From positions 19,840,795 through 19,904,794 of the forward strand of contig NW_024737042.1 in NCBI RefSeq assembly GCF_018991925.1: a stretch of 64,000 nt of DNA, given 5' to 3'. Shown here piece after piece: positions 1 through 10,226 of this stretch (position 1 is the first letter of the stretch; each line of letters starts with the position of its first letter). This stretch comes from Homarus americanus (taxonomy: Eukaryota > Arthropoda > Malacostraca > Decapoda > Nephropidae). The notes beneath the pieces were generated by a model that saw only the letters and a list, made by a program, of their open reading frames with translations, was not told where the DNA came from and searched no databases. The position numbers were made by a program, and so were the translations under genes.

Positions 1-33
<33 letters not shown>

Positions 34-425
34 TAATAAAAAATATAATAATAAAAAATAATAATAAAAAATAACAATAATGTTGTTGTTGTTATTTGTT
101 TATTAATAATAATAATAATTTAATAATACTTTAATAATAATAATTTTTATAATATAATAATAATTTTTGAATAATTTTTATAATAATAATTTTTAATAAT
201 TTTTTATAATAATAATTTTTAATAATTTTTATAATAATAATAATTTTAATAATAAATAATTTATGATAATAATTTTAATAATAACAATAATAATTTATAA
301 TAATAATTTTTAATAATAATAATAATTTTTTAATAATAATAATTTTTTATAATAATAATAATTTTAATAATAATAATAATTTAATAATTATTATTATTAT
401 TTAATAATAATTTAATAATATACAA
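1..425. repeat. AT-rich (TAA)n-derived simple sequence
   Basis: The stretch is almost entirely A and T. It starts as a pure TAA array and decays into variants with T-runs (AATAATTTTTA-type units). It is typical low-complexity DNA and no open frame or gene is visible. Confidence 0.95.
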
Positions 426-429
426 AAAT

Positions 430-661
430 GAAAAAAGAACAAAAGTGAGAAACAAATATATGTATGTTGTTTTGTCACTAGTAAGTGAAACAATTCAGAC
501 CCTGCAATTGTGTGTAAATGGGGCTGAAAGTCAGATTAGCAACCTGGGACTTGGTCACAATTTTCGTGATGCCATATGGCAGCAGGGTTTACCATTAGAC
601 AATACATTACGCTTCTAATATCTTACCAGGCGGTAGTACCTCCCTGTTTGGTACCTGCCTA
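430..661. other. Unassigned spacer at end of Gypsy remnant
   Basis: I see no gene. The recognisable RT reading of the neighbouring Gypsy remnant stops at about 662, just after the Gly-His motif that precedes the RT thumb, so the element is truncated here. RNase H and integrase are absent. The remaining bases are unique-looking sequence leading into the AT-rich array. Confidence 0.5.
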
Positions 662-1641
662 CTACCTAAAACCTACATGACCAAAGAATTTGATTCTGGA
701 TTTTAAAAATTCACATTTAGTAAGTTTGACTTTGAGTCCTGCTGTAGAAAGTTTTTGGAAACCTTCACGGAGTTTAGCAATATGCGTATCTACATCCTTA
801 CTGACTATGATGAGATCACCTAAGTATGCACATGCTGTGGTCCCTGCAAACAAGGTGTTGATCATCCTTTGAAAAGTCAGTGGGGCATTTCTGAGACCGA
901 AAGGCATCCACAGAAATTCAAAATGGCCCAAAGGCTAAAAGCAGTAATCTCTCGAGATTTTTCATCAAGAGGTATTTGCCAATAACCGCTAAGCAAATCA
1001 AGGTTGCTAAATACAGCATTATCCTTGCCTAAAGATTGTAAAATATCACTCAAGACAGGCATTGGATACCTATCTGGGATTGTATTTTCATTGACGCGCC
1101 TAAAATCAATTACTGGGCGCCAACCTCCATCCTTCTTAGGGACTAAAAATAGTGGACTATTAAAAAGGGATTTTGAATGTGTGATAACCTCTTGATCAAA
1201 CATATCCTGAGCCATGTCCTGGACTACAGTGCGCTGGCTATGTGGTAGTCGGTAAGCTGGTATGTAAATTGGGTTTGTGCCTTGTTTTAGGGATATGTGA
1301 TGTGGGGTTAAATTTGTGTGACCTAGCTGTTCCCCAGGTAAAGATACAATCTTTCGGTAGTCGGCAAGCAATTCTAGGAGCATAGTCTTGTCTTAAAGGT
1401 GATCAATTACCTTAACCTGTGGTGTTATTTGATCTATCCTCTCCTGTCTGGTTTGTTTAATTGAAGGTGAAACACTACCAATTGGGAATTGCGTAGGCTG
1501 TTGGGCAACATGGTTATGATAAACTAGAAAATCACACAAATAACATCCTTCTTTCAATATTCGTAATGCGCCTGTTCTGTTGAGAACTAGAACGTCTGTT
1601 AAACCACCAGGACGAGTCGTGCTCAATGTAGATTCGCAAGA
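662..1641 (-). pseudogene. Ty3/Gypsy reverse transcriptase remnant, broken
   Basis: The minus strand encodes a Ty3/Gypsy RT in pieces. From 1626 down there is the protease-RT linker, an in-frame TAA near 1390, then the RT finger and palm with SPLFLVPKKDGGWRPVIDFR, the catalytic-aspartate strand FSNLDLLSGYWQIPL, and a frameshift near 930. After it come FLWMPFGLRNAPLTFQRMIN and the metal-binding motif, here YLGD instead of YLDD. Losing one catalytic aspartate should abolish polymerase activity. The frame ends soon after at 662 with no RNase H. It continues from the protease segment to the right in the same frame. This is a clearly dead retrotransposon, probably of the gypsy group, though its clade is not determined. 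Confidence 0.88.
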
Positions 1642-2574
1642 TTAACCTTTAACCATACATGTTTCTGTAAGACAGACTGCATCCGTCCCCGTGTACACGT
1701 CAGGTAAAACAACAGTGACTCTGGTGATTTCCTCATTCTGAAAATGGAGAGTACCCGTTAAAACTGCAGGTACGATCGTCCAACTATTGCTGCTATAATC
1801 ACGTTGGGGAAGTGACTCTGTGGGGTCTTGGACTCGCTTTGCATCAGAATCCATCGTCCTCGTAGTAGGAGCGTTGGACAACGCATTCACCCTTGCGGAG
1901 AGCAATGGTACAGACGTGTGCATGGCACTGTAGGAAATACCATTAACAGTGATAGTATGTTTGCTTGGCTGAACATCTATCATATTAGCTTTAAGAGTTG
2001 GAAGTCCTATTAAACCGTCAGCTGGTAAATTAAAGTCTTGGACCACATAAAAATCTGCAAAAAAGGATATACCACTTCTAGAAAAACGTAGTGGTAATGT
2101 TACCATTCCTGTTATGTCCAGCTCAGTACCGGAAACTCCTGAGAGATCGTTGTCAGTAGGTCGAATCAAAAATTCTCGGTGAGGGGATCTACGTTGTAAC
2201 TCTTGAAAGGATGCCAAAGAAAGTACGTTTGCACAAGTACCCGTATCAATGTCTAATGCTAACTTGACTGACTCAACCCTCGCCGGAATTGATAACACTT
2301 CGGCTATGGTTAGCGCCTCTATTAACGAGGCTGTAACAGAAGCGTTGTCGCGTGTTGGTAATGGTGTACCTACCCCATGTCGGTCTGGGACTGACGTTGG
2401 TCTTCCCCCCGACTTCTTGTGAAAGCGACGATTCGACTTACCGTGGTGGGATACCTGGGGTAACTCCATCCCTATTTCTCTACATCGTCGGACTGATAAG
2501 CAATCCTCCGTAGTATGGGAGGAATCATAATATAAACACCACACGTCAGCTGTCTGGTCTGAAGCAGACCTGGT
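1642..2574 (-). pseudogene. Ty3/Gypsy aspartic protease with degenerate zinc knuckle
   Basis: An open stretch of 300 codons (2544-1642, minus) lies in the same frame as the RT to its left and is separated from it only by a TAA stop. The first residues include a cysteine-histidine cluster, C-x6-H-x4-C, which looks like a gag zinc knuckle with the second cysteine replaced by tyrosine. Further in is a retropepsin-like core, LALDIDTGTCANVLS, with the DTG catalytic triad and downstream GLIGLPTL resembling the flap/second psi-loop. The role in an intact element is maturation of the Gag-Pol polyprotein. The frame also continues into gag on the right across one TAA stop at about 2575. Confidence 0.8.
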
Positions 2575-3271
2575 TTAAGCAGCTGTTGCATAAGTCTTAG
2601 GTGGGCCTAGTCGCTGTGGTGGTTCAGGGGAAGGTTTGTTTTGGGGTTTAGCACTACTTCGTTGGAGTTGGTAACAAAAATCTTGCTTCTTTATTGCTGA
2701 GTTCTTGGGAACTCGTTGCTGAATTGACGCTACAAGTGTTACTGTCATGGCTAAGGGAAGTACGTGATGATTTAATAGCGATCTTGGCTGCATAATCCAA
2801 AATGTCCTCATCGGGCTTATAATCATGTGTCTTTGCATGAACATATCCCGGGCTAGGAATTGTTAGGATGAAACCAAGGAATTTCATCATTGTTGCAAAA
2901 CTGGTTAAGACATCTTGACAGACCTCGCCAGCAAGGGAAACACTTCTCATCGTGTCCTCTGCGCGTATTGTCCGTAGCAGATTATCAACCCACCTAAACA
3001 TCCAGTTCAGGTGACCCTGCTGTGCGCCTAATTCAAATAGACCAATTAAAGTCTTCTTAAATTTCGCTTAAGTAGGATGTGTAAGACCACTAGCGTCCAA
3101 ATGTTGGCTAGCATAGCTTCCTTCTTTGATGTGACAGCATACAAACGCCTTGCGTTCATCATCACCTGTTATTTGAATGTTTTTCATTACATCTTCACAT
3201 GACCTTAAAAATGTAGTTTCACGATAGTCATCCTCCGCCGTAAACTCGCGAATGCGATCACTGCGCGGCAA
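2575..3271 (-). pseudogene. Probable Gypsy gag remnant, frameshifted
   Basis: Three overlapping minus-strand open pieces (2575-2844, 2654-3001, 3068-3271) fill the position expected for gag, immediately upstream of the protease. Frame changes near 2840 and 3000-3070 join them. The content is helical and polar (for example DDERKAFVCCHIKEGS), as in capsid-like gag segments, but no diagnostic motif is visible. Assignment therefore rests mainly on position and on the shared frame of the leftmost piece with the protease. No LTR or primer-binding site was recognised for this element. Confidence 0.55.
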
Positions 3272-4095
3272 TACTTGAACAATGTTAGGTTAGTTAGATG
3301 ACATGCTGGTATTAGATGTAGCCATGGTTAGTGAGTTGCTAGACAACTTAGATCTAACTGAAAGATGCGTGGATGCAAGAGGGAAAGTAATCTCTGACAC
3401 ACTGCGAGATTCCGTAGACTTAGAGGTATCCTGCCCTTAATCAGGTGTTGTATTGTACATATTACCTGACCTTAGGGTTCCACGATATAAATCGTCATGC
3501 AGTTGATCACTTAAGTGTTCACCACTCTCAACAGATTATGTCTCGCAGTAAGGGCGCTTGGGTTTCATGCAAATCTATTAATTCTATGTGTTCAGTATTG
3601 ACACTAGTACCAGTGGCTAGTAGAGTGTCAGACTTGAATGCGTCGTCAGAATTATCTGAAACGGTATCATAAATCTCCTTCAAATCGGTAATATCTGAAC
3701 TCATTAAATAAAAATAAATCATCCATCAGTGTTAAATAGACATGAAAAATCAGTCTACATAAAACCCTTGCCTGGCCATTTACAGTAACTGTTTGAAAAA
3801 TATCGTAATAATTAGCAAGAAAATAATTACTACTCGTTCGAGAGAACTTAAGTATATTTATATATATAACAAATAATAATAAGTAAGACACTTAAAAAGT
3901 AAACATTATCCTAACACGACGTCTAACGTGTGATGCTGTGCTGTAGCATATGTTAATGTGTGTTTAATATAGTGTGACCTTGTCCTACATATATTACTGT
4001 TGCCTTGATTGTAGAATTCTGGGAATTTCTTGAAAATCTGACCTTTAATCCGATAGACTTCAGCGGCTTGGATGACAGTCAGCTGGTCGAGATTC
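3272..4095. other. Unassigned; possible gag 5' end at 3528-3722 (minus)
   Basis: A minus-strand open stretch at 3722-3528 starts MSSDITDLKEIYDTVSDNSD and could be the acidic N-terminus of the neighbouring gag. This is a positional guess. The rest, including AT-rich sequence around 3840-3900, shows nothing recognisable. No LTR could be identified. Confidence 0.35.
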
Positions 4096-4107
4096 ACTGT
4101 CAGGGTT
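4096..4107. repeat. Target-site duplication, left copy
   Basis: The 12 bases ACTGTCAGGGTT lie directly before the SINE and recur exactly at 4489-4500 directly after its A-rich tail. A perfect 12-bp flanking repeat is the hallmark of LINE-mediated insertion. Confidence 0.9.
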
Positions 4108-4488
4108 AGGGGGACCAGTGGTAGAAGCGGTACCGTTCTTGCCTCGCAAGCGAGATGTCACGGGTTCGAGTCCCGGGCCGGTGGAAGTTGTTTGGACTTA
4201 CTTCCTAGCCCCCATTAGTCCCTGTTCACCTAGCAGTAAAGTAGGAACCTGTTGTAAGTCGAAAGTTGCGAATTCGTATTCAGGGAGTTGTTGGAGCTTC
4301 CAATAACTTGATGACATAAACCACTGACTCTTCAGGTTTCTACGCCCTTGAATCTTCAAGCTTCTACGCCCTTAACTCATGAGACATAAAGGCAAGCATG
4401 AACTTAGCATGCTTTCCTGTTGGGCGCTGTATATGCTTCTGCGCTTCGTCTTACACAAGGATATAGGAGAGTGCCCAATAAAAAAAAA
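4108..4488 (+). mobile_element. tRNA-derived SINE, copy 1
   Basis: About 381 bp flanked by a perfect 12-bp duplication. The head (4113-4185) resembles a tRNA. It has an A-box-like AGTGGTAGAAGCGG, an anticodon-arm-like CTTGC/GCGAG stem around a 7-base loop reading CGC, and a perfect B-box GGTTCGAGTCC. The presumed acceptor strands do not pair, so it is not a functional tRNA gene. A tRNA-unrelated body follows and the element ends in AATAAAAAAAAA. A second copy with the same head, body and tail lies at 34629-34975. Transcription would be by RNA polymerase III from the internal boxes, and mobility would depend on a LINE partner that I cannot identify. Confidence 0.88.
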
Positions 4489-4500
4489 ACTGTCAGGGTT
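4489..4500. repeat. Target-site duplication, right copy
   Basis: Exact copy of the 12 bases at 4096-4107, placed directly after the SINE A-rich tail. Confidence 0.9.
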
Positions 4501-4599
4501 GCGGGTGTGTAGTTACAAATCCAAAATGGTATTTTCTCCATTTATTTGTAAAACTACATTAGTCACAGTCTATTTGAATATTCACCGTAATTAACACTG

Positions 4600-4905
4600 T
4601 AAGCTGTGAGTGTTAGTTAAGGACGGGGGCTCAGCTTGACTGAGTTAGGTCACCCGTCCGATTCTCATGAGACTCATGTGAAGACTGATGCCGTGAAGGA
4701 GGCTCTGAAGGAGAGGCTGGGCTGACCCTACATTCTCAAGGTCGGCGTACTGACAGAGGAATTTTTCCTCATGTGAACAGCACATGGCGCCTCACAGCTT
4801 ATGGAAAATTACAGTAGGGTGATTGGATTATATTACCTAAATGTATTAACCAAAATTTACATAATTGTTAATTGCCATGAGACAGGGGCTAATACATGTG
4901 AGTGT
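4600..4905 (+). repeat. Diverged fragment of dispersed LTR-like repeat
   Basis: The segment from about 4765 to 4905 resembles 54225-54345. Shared landmarks in order are a CTCACAG...TATGGAAAATTACAG-type block, an AT-rich block, and GAGACAGGGGCTAATACAT (GAGACAGGGGCCATTACAT in the other copy). A third partial copy ends at 57392. I take this as an old end of the LTR-like repeat described at 53761-54342. The part from 4600 to 4760 is not matched elsewhere in the window. Confidence 0.5.
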
Positions 4906-5052
4906 GTGTGTGTGTGTGTTAATTGATTAGTAAATTTATTAATATTTGTGCTTTCGTTGATTTTTTGTGTGTTTCTCTTTGTATATATTCCGATAATATC
5001 TACACAACTTTTTGTGAGATTACATAAAGAAACACACACACACACACACACT
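4899..5052. repeat. Facing (GT)n and (CA)n tracts
   Basis: A (GT)9-10 tract at about 4900-4919 and a (CA)9-type tract at about 5034-5051 face each other across about 115 bp of AT-rich sequence. They could form a stem in single-stranded DNA, but both are ordinary dinucleotide microsatellites. Confidence 0.8.
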
Positions 5053-5417
5053 TCATCCTTGACCACCGACGGGTCAAGACAGGTCAGACGCACCTGGCGC
5101 TGCTCAGCAGCAGCCACGTCAACTGTTATGTTGGCCCATACCAACGCCCTCCCCTGCACCCTCCTCCCCAGAAGTTTCTATTTCATTTGGGAAAGGAATG
5201 GAACCAGTGTTGAATAGTGGTGAACAGTGCTCAAGTCAGTGAAAAACAACTCGGCAGTTGAGTCTTACCCAAGCTAACCTTCACACAGTGAGGTCCCAGG
5301 TACCCAGCGATAATTCCTCTGAGACTCCACGATAGAGAGGCCTGGGACCACACCTCACTCACTTGAGTGAGTGAAGTCCTGTGACCTGGTGTTCCCATGA
5401 TGCTACGACACCACGTA
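5053..5417. other. Unassigned spacer before minisatellite
   Basis: No gene or recognised repeat is visible. The short open stretches here have no family resemblance and no neighbouring coding context. Confidence 0.4.
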
Positions 5418-5560
5418 GTGAATGAGTTGCTACAGCATCATGTGAAGTTCCTAATAACACCATCTGTGAGGGATTTACTAGACCACATCAGGCCCCTCAT
5501 ACACCATCTGTGCGGGAATTACTACACCACGTGATGCCCCTCATAACACCATCTGTGACG
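5418..5560 (+). repeat. ~45-bp minisatellite, left part
   Basis: Tandem units of about 45 bp contain the phrases AACACCATCTGTGAGGG, TTACTACACCAC and GTGATGCCCCTCAT. About three units lie here, and the array resumes at 8335 after a LINE insertion. Reading frames across it are artefacts of the repeat. Confidence 0.9.
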
Positions 5561-6060
5561 TCATAGCAATCACCGAAACTTGGATGAATCTGGCGAGCAA
5601 AATTTTTTTATCAGAGTACCACATAGAAGGGTACAACCTTTTTCACAAGGACAGGGAAGGTAGGAAGGGGGGAGGGGTCGCACTCTTCGTCAAGGATACA
5701 TTAAAATGTTGTACTAATAATTCAATAAAGAGTGAAATAGGAACCAAGTCTGTGTGGGTAGAAATCACGGAAGGAAGAGAAAGACTAATTATGGGAGTGA
5801 TTTACAGGCCCCCAAGTCTTGGCAAAGAATCAGCTCAGCCCATATGGCAGGAAATGAATAGGGCAGCAAAATATAACAACCTATGCATTATGGGGATTTC
5901 AACTTCAGAAATATTGACTGGGACAACATTGTAGGCGACTATGAATCTGAAGACTTCCTAGACGCAGTACAGGACAATTTTCTGAAACAACTAATTACAG
6001 AACCTACTGAGGTGACAATATATTAGACCTAGTATTAACAAATTAAGAAAATATTATCAG
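5561..6060 (+). pseudogene. CR1-like LINE A1: endonuclease fragment
   Basis: The reading starts with AITETWMN, the ITET(W) motif of the apurinic/apyrimidinic-like endonuclease, and continues through GGGVALFVKD and VIYRPPS. Near 5895 a one-base deletion breaks the GDFN motif: the open frame reads GISTS, whereas the adjacent frame carries the expected Asp-Phe-Asn. An LDLVLT-type reading follows near 6025. In the family this domain nicks target DNA for target-primed reverse transcription. The N-terminal third of the domain is missing. Confidence 0.82.
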
Positions 6061-6658
6061 AGATATCACAGTAGGGGAAGAACTAGGTAACAGTGATCAC
6101 AGAGAAATCAGGTTCACCCTAAATTGGGAAACGAAAAACAATGACAATATGGTCAGAGTCCCAAACTTTCGGTTGGCGGATTATCAGGGGTTAAGAAGGT
6201 ACCTAGGTGAGGTCACCTGGGAACAGTCACTTCAGTTCCCAGTAAGAAGGGGTGAGGTCATAGATGACACAACAATTGATCATGACTATAATATATTCAC
6301 TCGTATAATACATAAAGCACAAGAACAAAATATACCATACAGAAAAATTAGGTCAAATAAGAATGAGCCAAGGTGGATGACCTGAAAACTTAAACATGAC
6401 ATAGGAATAAAGAAAGGAATATATTAGAAATTAAAGGGAGGGGAGGAGCAGCTCAGAAACAGGTATAATGAACAATCTAGGAATGTTAAGAAAAATGTAA
6501 GGAAAGCAAAGAGACTATGAAATCAAAATAGCAAGAGAATCCAAGGCGAATCCCAAGGGATTTTTCCAGGTATATAGGACAAAGGTCAAGGACAAAGTTG
6601 GGCCTATAAAGTCAGGGAGGGGAGAATTGATAAATGGCAGTGAGAAATAAGCAAAGCA
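6061..6658 (+). pseudogene. CR1-like LINE A1: endonuclease-RT linker
   Basis: An open piece at 6149-6385 (MVRVPNFRLADYQGLRRYLG) fits the low-conservation linker between endonuclease and RT, preceded by a GNSDH-like reading near 6090 that matches the end of the endonuclease (SDH motif). It is followed by lysine-rich sequence with stops. The function is structural at most. Confidence 0.65.
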
Positions 6659-7680
6659 TTGAACAGCTACTTCTTATCAGTTTTCACAGAAGAAATTTGC
6701 GATGAAATTCCGGAGGTGGAACTGATATTTAAGGGAAAGGAAGAAGAGAAATTAAAGAATATCACTATCAGAAAAGAGGATGTTCTTAAGAAGATAAATA
6801 AACTAAAGAATACAAAATCCCCAGGGCCGGATGAAATTTTTCCTCGAGTCTTAAAAGAGTGTAGGGAACAGATTAGCGGACCCCTCGTAAACATATTTAC
6901 AAAATCATTAGACACTGGAGTTGTGCCAGAGTTGTGGAAACAGGCAAATGTAGTACCCATATTCAAAAAGGGAGACAGAGCATCAGCGTCAAATTACCGG
7001 CTGATCAGTTTGACGTCAGTAGTGGGGAAATTTCTTGAATCAATTATAGCAGATAGCATCCGATCGCATCTAGAGAAAAGCAAATTAATCTACGACTCTC
7101 AACATGGGTTTACAAAGGAAAAATCTTGTCCTAACAAATCACTAACATTTTTAGGAAAATTCTTCGAGGTAGTAGATAATGACGAAAATTGCGATGTTAT
7201 TTACTTAGACTTTAGCAAAGCATTTGACAGAGTACCCGTAAAACTCTGAGAAAAATTAAGGCTCATTATTCCTTGTCTGAGGAAAGTTTAAGATAAAATC
7301 ATGAAACTACCGATAGAACGCAGAGAATTGGCCCGTAGATGGTGTTAAATCTGAGTGGGGCTGTGTAACCAGTGGGGTTCCCCAGGGGTCAGTACTAGGC
7401 CCACTCTTGTTCATAATCTACATAAACGATCTAGATACTGGGATCAGCAGTGACATAACAAGTTTGCGGATGACACCAAAATAGGGCGGCAGATTAATTC
7501 AGGGCAGGATGCAGATGCACTACAGGAGGATCTAAATAAACTGCAGGGGTGGTCTGAAAAATGGCAAATGAAATTCAACACCAGCAAGTGCAGCGTACTT
7601 AATATTGGAAGAACAAATACTGTTAATGTATACAGCCTTAACATCAGCCTAGAAGTCGACTTGTGAAAGGGCCTAGGGGT
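6659..7680 (+). pseudogene. CR1-like LINE A1: reverse transcriptase
   Basis: The open piece 6659-7249 contains the RT N-terminal block KSPGPDEIFPRVLKE, the finger region NVVPIFKKGDRASASNYRLI, and the first palm aspartate in VIYLDFSKAFDRVP. After frame changes, [20 protein letters not shown] is read at about 7366-7430 and FADDT at about 7462, so the catalytic Asp-Asp is still present although the frame is not. Domain order and motif wording fit the CR1/L2 branch of non-LTR retrotransposons. Confidence 0.85.
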
Positions 7681-8334
7681 ACTTATGAAAGCGGACCTCT
7701 GACCTGAAAACAGTGCGTTAATGTTCGAAATAAGGCAAACAGAGTATTAGGTTTTATATCTAGAAGTGTAAGTAATAAGAGTGCAGAGGTCTTATTGCAA
7801 CTATGTCTTGCGCTAGTCAGGCTGCACCTCGATTATGCAGTTCAGTTCTGGTGCCCTTATTATAGAATGGATATCAATTCACTGGAGTCGGTGCAGCGAA
7901 GAATGACAAAAATGATTCCGGGACTTAGAAACCTTCCATATCAAGATAGGTTAAAGAAACTAAACTTGCATTCCCTAGAAAGACGAAGAGTGTGGGGAGA
8001 TATGATAGAAGTATTTAAGTGGGTGAAAGAATCATCGAGGAATGTAAGTCAAAGTTCTTATAATATCAGAGCAGGATAGGACTCGGAGCAACGGATTCAA
8101 GTTGGATAAGTTTAGGTTTAGGAGGGAGATAGGAAGAAACTGGTTCACAAATAGGGTGGTGGACGAGTGGAACAAGCTTAGCAACTTTGTAGTAAGTGCG
8201 GGAACCCTGGAAAGTTTCAAAAGGAGGCTAGATAGATTCATGGATGATAGAGTGGTAGTAACTCTCGACAGGAGCTGCCATGCACAGGCCAACCGGCCTA
8301 TGCAGACTCCTTATTATCTTATGTTCTTATGAAT
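7681..8334 (+). pseudogene. CR1-like LINE A1: RT C-terminal region and 3' end
   Basis: Open pieces 7795-8079 and 8102-8332 encode the conserved C-terminal tail of the polyprotein, including SVQRRMTKMIPGLRNLPYQD, LERRRVWGDMIEVFKW and RNWFTNRVVDEWNKL. A frameshift near 8040-8090 separates them. The short 3' untranslated part has a GGCCAACCGGCC inverted motif and then the TTCTTATG tail. The same region is about 90% similar by eye to the copy at 9743-10200. Confidence 0.85.
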
Positions 8335-8790
8335 TACGGCGCCATGTGATGCCCTCATAACACCATCTGTGAGGAATTACTACCTGCGTGATGCCCTCAT
8401 AACACCATCTGTAGAGAATTACTGGGCATGTGATGCCCCTCATACACACCATCTGTGAGGAATTACTACACCATCATGTGAAGTTCCTCATAACACCATC
8501 TGTGAGGGAATTACTACACCACGTGATGCCCTCATAACACCATCTGTGAGGGAATTACTACGCCATGTGATGCCCCTCATAACACCATCTGTGAGGGAAT
8601 TACTACACCACATCAGGCCCCTCATACACCATCTGTGAGGGAATTACTACACCACATCAGGCCCCTCATAACACCATCTGTGAGGGAATTACTACACCAC
8701 GTCAAGCCCCTCATAACACCACCTGTGAGGGAACTAGTACTCCACGTGATGCCCCTCATAACGCCATCTGTGAGGGAGTTACTACACTAC
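8335..8790 (+). repeat. ~45-bp minisatellite, right part
   Basis: About ten units continue the array interrupted at 5560. Conserved phrases are CCATCTGTGAGGGAATTACT, ACACCAC and GTGATGCCCCTCATAAC. Units differ by small indels and by a GTGATG/ATCAGG/GTCAAG variant block. The 66-codon open frame across 8635-8835 is repeat-derived. Confidence 0.92.
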
Positions 8791-9007
8791 GTGTCTGCTG
8801 TTCAACACCTCAGCTCACATGATCTACGTGTGTAAACATTAATCTGTATGTTTACTGTATGTTCCTTCACCTTTCTTTAATAGAGCTTTTGTTAAACCCC
8901 AATGTATGTAATAAGTCATTTATGTCCAATGTATATTTCAGCCTTCTGGCTGACTTTTCATCTTCGTTTATTCTTATGTAACTTATTATTATTATTATTA
9001 CACACAC
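8791..9007. other. Unassigned spacer with (TTA)n
   Basis: No gene is seen. A short TTA array at about 8983-9000 and a CACACAC run sit next to the 3' end of LINE copy B1. Confidence 0.5.
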
Positions 9008-9229
9008 TTCTCTACTTTTTATCACTCAGAATCCCCTGATGAGCGATCATCAGCTATGATGCAATGATATGGATGAGGATGTCATCTTCATTGGTGAGTT
9101 TGGAAATGACTAAAGAGGCCGATACGAGACCTGCAGAGATCGTTCACAGATGTTGCCTGTGAAGGCTATCAAATTCTGGGAGGGCAGTACTTAACACTTT
9201 CCGGCGTTGGCTCTTCTCTGTCTGCCTTT

Positions 9230-9497
9230 TTTGCAATCAGGCTAACTCAAGTATCGAGCAACATTTGATCAGATGCTGAATCTCTTCATCGATATACGCG
9301 GTGATGGACAGGTGGGAGCCGAGACACCGAAAGTGGGTAACGATAGAGAGGGTAGTACCGTTAAGCTGGATGGATGATGAAGGTATGCCTGAACCAGGGG
9401 CAGGTTGAAAGAGAATCTGAGTCTTCCGCATTCAAAGGCCGAAGTGTGCATACGCATCTGCAAAGGTGTTCAGGATCTCCTGTAGGTCGTGTTCAGT
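9230..9497 (-). pseudogene. LINE B1: RT C-terminal fragment
   Basis: The minus strand reads RKTQILFQPAPGSGIP, IQLNGTTLSIVTHFRCLGSH and LSITAYIDEEIQHLIKC, matching copy B2 at about 19945-20110 closely. The C-terminal half of this region seen in B2 (about 300 bp) has been deleted here, so the protein runs straight into 3' sequence. The fragment's other end is the CR1 insertion point. Confidence 0.85.
9490..9497. repeat. Target-site duplication of nested CR1, left
   Basis: TGTTCAGT occurs here and again at 10219-10226. Together the two flanks rebuild the continuous family B sequence seen in copy B2. One or two bases could belong to the CR1 tail, which also contains TGTTC. Confidence 0.7.
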
Positions 9498-10218
9498 ATA
9501 CAGCCTTAACAACATCAACCTAGAGAAGTCGACTTGTGAAAGAGAACCTAGGGGTACTTGTAAGCCCGGACCTACGGCCTAGAAAACAGTGCGTTAATGT
9601 TCGAAATAAGGCAAACAGAGTATTGGGTTTTATATCTAGAAGTGTAAGTAACAAGAGTGCAGAGGTCTTATAGCAACTATATCTTGCGCTAGTCAGGCCG
9701 CACCTCGATTATGCGGTCCAGTTCTGGTGCCCCTATTATAGAATGGATATAAATTCACTAGAGTCGGTGGAGCGAAGAATGACAAAAATGATTCCGGGAC
9801 TTAGAAACCTTCCATATCAGGATAGGTTAAAGAAACTTAACTTGCATTCCCTAGAAAGACGAAGAGTGCGGGTAGATATGATAGAAGTATTTAAGTGGGT
9901 GAAAGGAATGAATAAAGGGGATATAGATAAAGTTCTTATAATATCAGAGCAGGATAGGACTCGAAGCAACGGATTCAAGTTGGATAAGTTTAGGTTTAGG
10001 AGGGAGATAGGAAGAAACTGGTTCACAAATAGGGTGGTGGACGAGTGGAACAAGCTTAGCAACTTTGTAGTAAGTGCGGGAACTCTGGAAAGTTTCAAAA
10101 GGAGGCTAGGTAGATTCATGGATGATAGAGAGTGGTAGTAACTCTCGACAGGAGCTGCCATGCACAGGCCAACCGGCCTATTGCAGACTCCTTATTTTCT
10201 TATGTTCTTATGTTCTTA
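9498..10218 (+). mobile_element. CR1-like LINE A2, 3' end nested in B1
   Basis: About 720 bp matching the last part of LINE A1 in the plus orientation. It starts in the RT C-terminal region, and the open frame 9743-10138 (131 codons) covers VERRMTKMIPGLRNLPYQD through RNWFTNRVVDEWNKL without the frameshift that breaks A1. It ends in three TTCTTATG-type octamers. It is 5'-truncated, flanked by an 8-bp repeat, and lies inside minus-strand copy B1, so it is younger than B1. Confidence 0.9.
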
Positions 10219-10226
10219 TGTTCAGT
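10219..10226. repeat. Target-site duplication of nested CR1, right
   Basis: Second TGTTCAGT, directly after the octamer tail; see 9490-9497. Confidence 0.7.

Larger units (their letters stand above)
5561..8334 (+). mobile_element. CR1-like LINE A1, 5'-truncated, inserted in minisatellite
   Basis: A non-LTR retrotransposon of about 2.77 kb begins inside its endonuclease domain and runs through RT to a 3' end carrying TTATCTTATGTTCTTATG. The octamer-like tail TTCTTATG is characteristic of CR1-group LINEs, which lack poly(A). Multiple stops and frameshifts show it is dead. Minisatellite units lie on both sides, so it inserted into the array; a few bases of the unit are missing at the junction and I see no clear target-site duplication. 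A second copy of its 3' 720 bp lies at 9498-10218. Confidence 0.88.

Noticed and set aside
4113..4185. Possible tRNA-Ala(CGC) gene
   Set aside because: It has A- and B-box-like sequence and an anticodon-arm-like stem, but the acceptor strands do not pair, and it is fused to a SINE body with flanking duplication; a second copy at 34.6 kb confirms the SINE.
8635..8835. 66-codon frame of repeated RELLHHV units
   Set aside because: Derived from the ~45-bp minisatellite, which also contains indels that break the frame between units.
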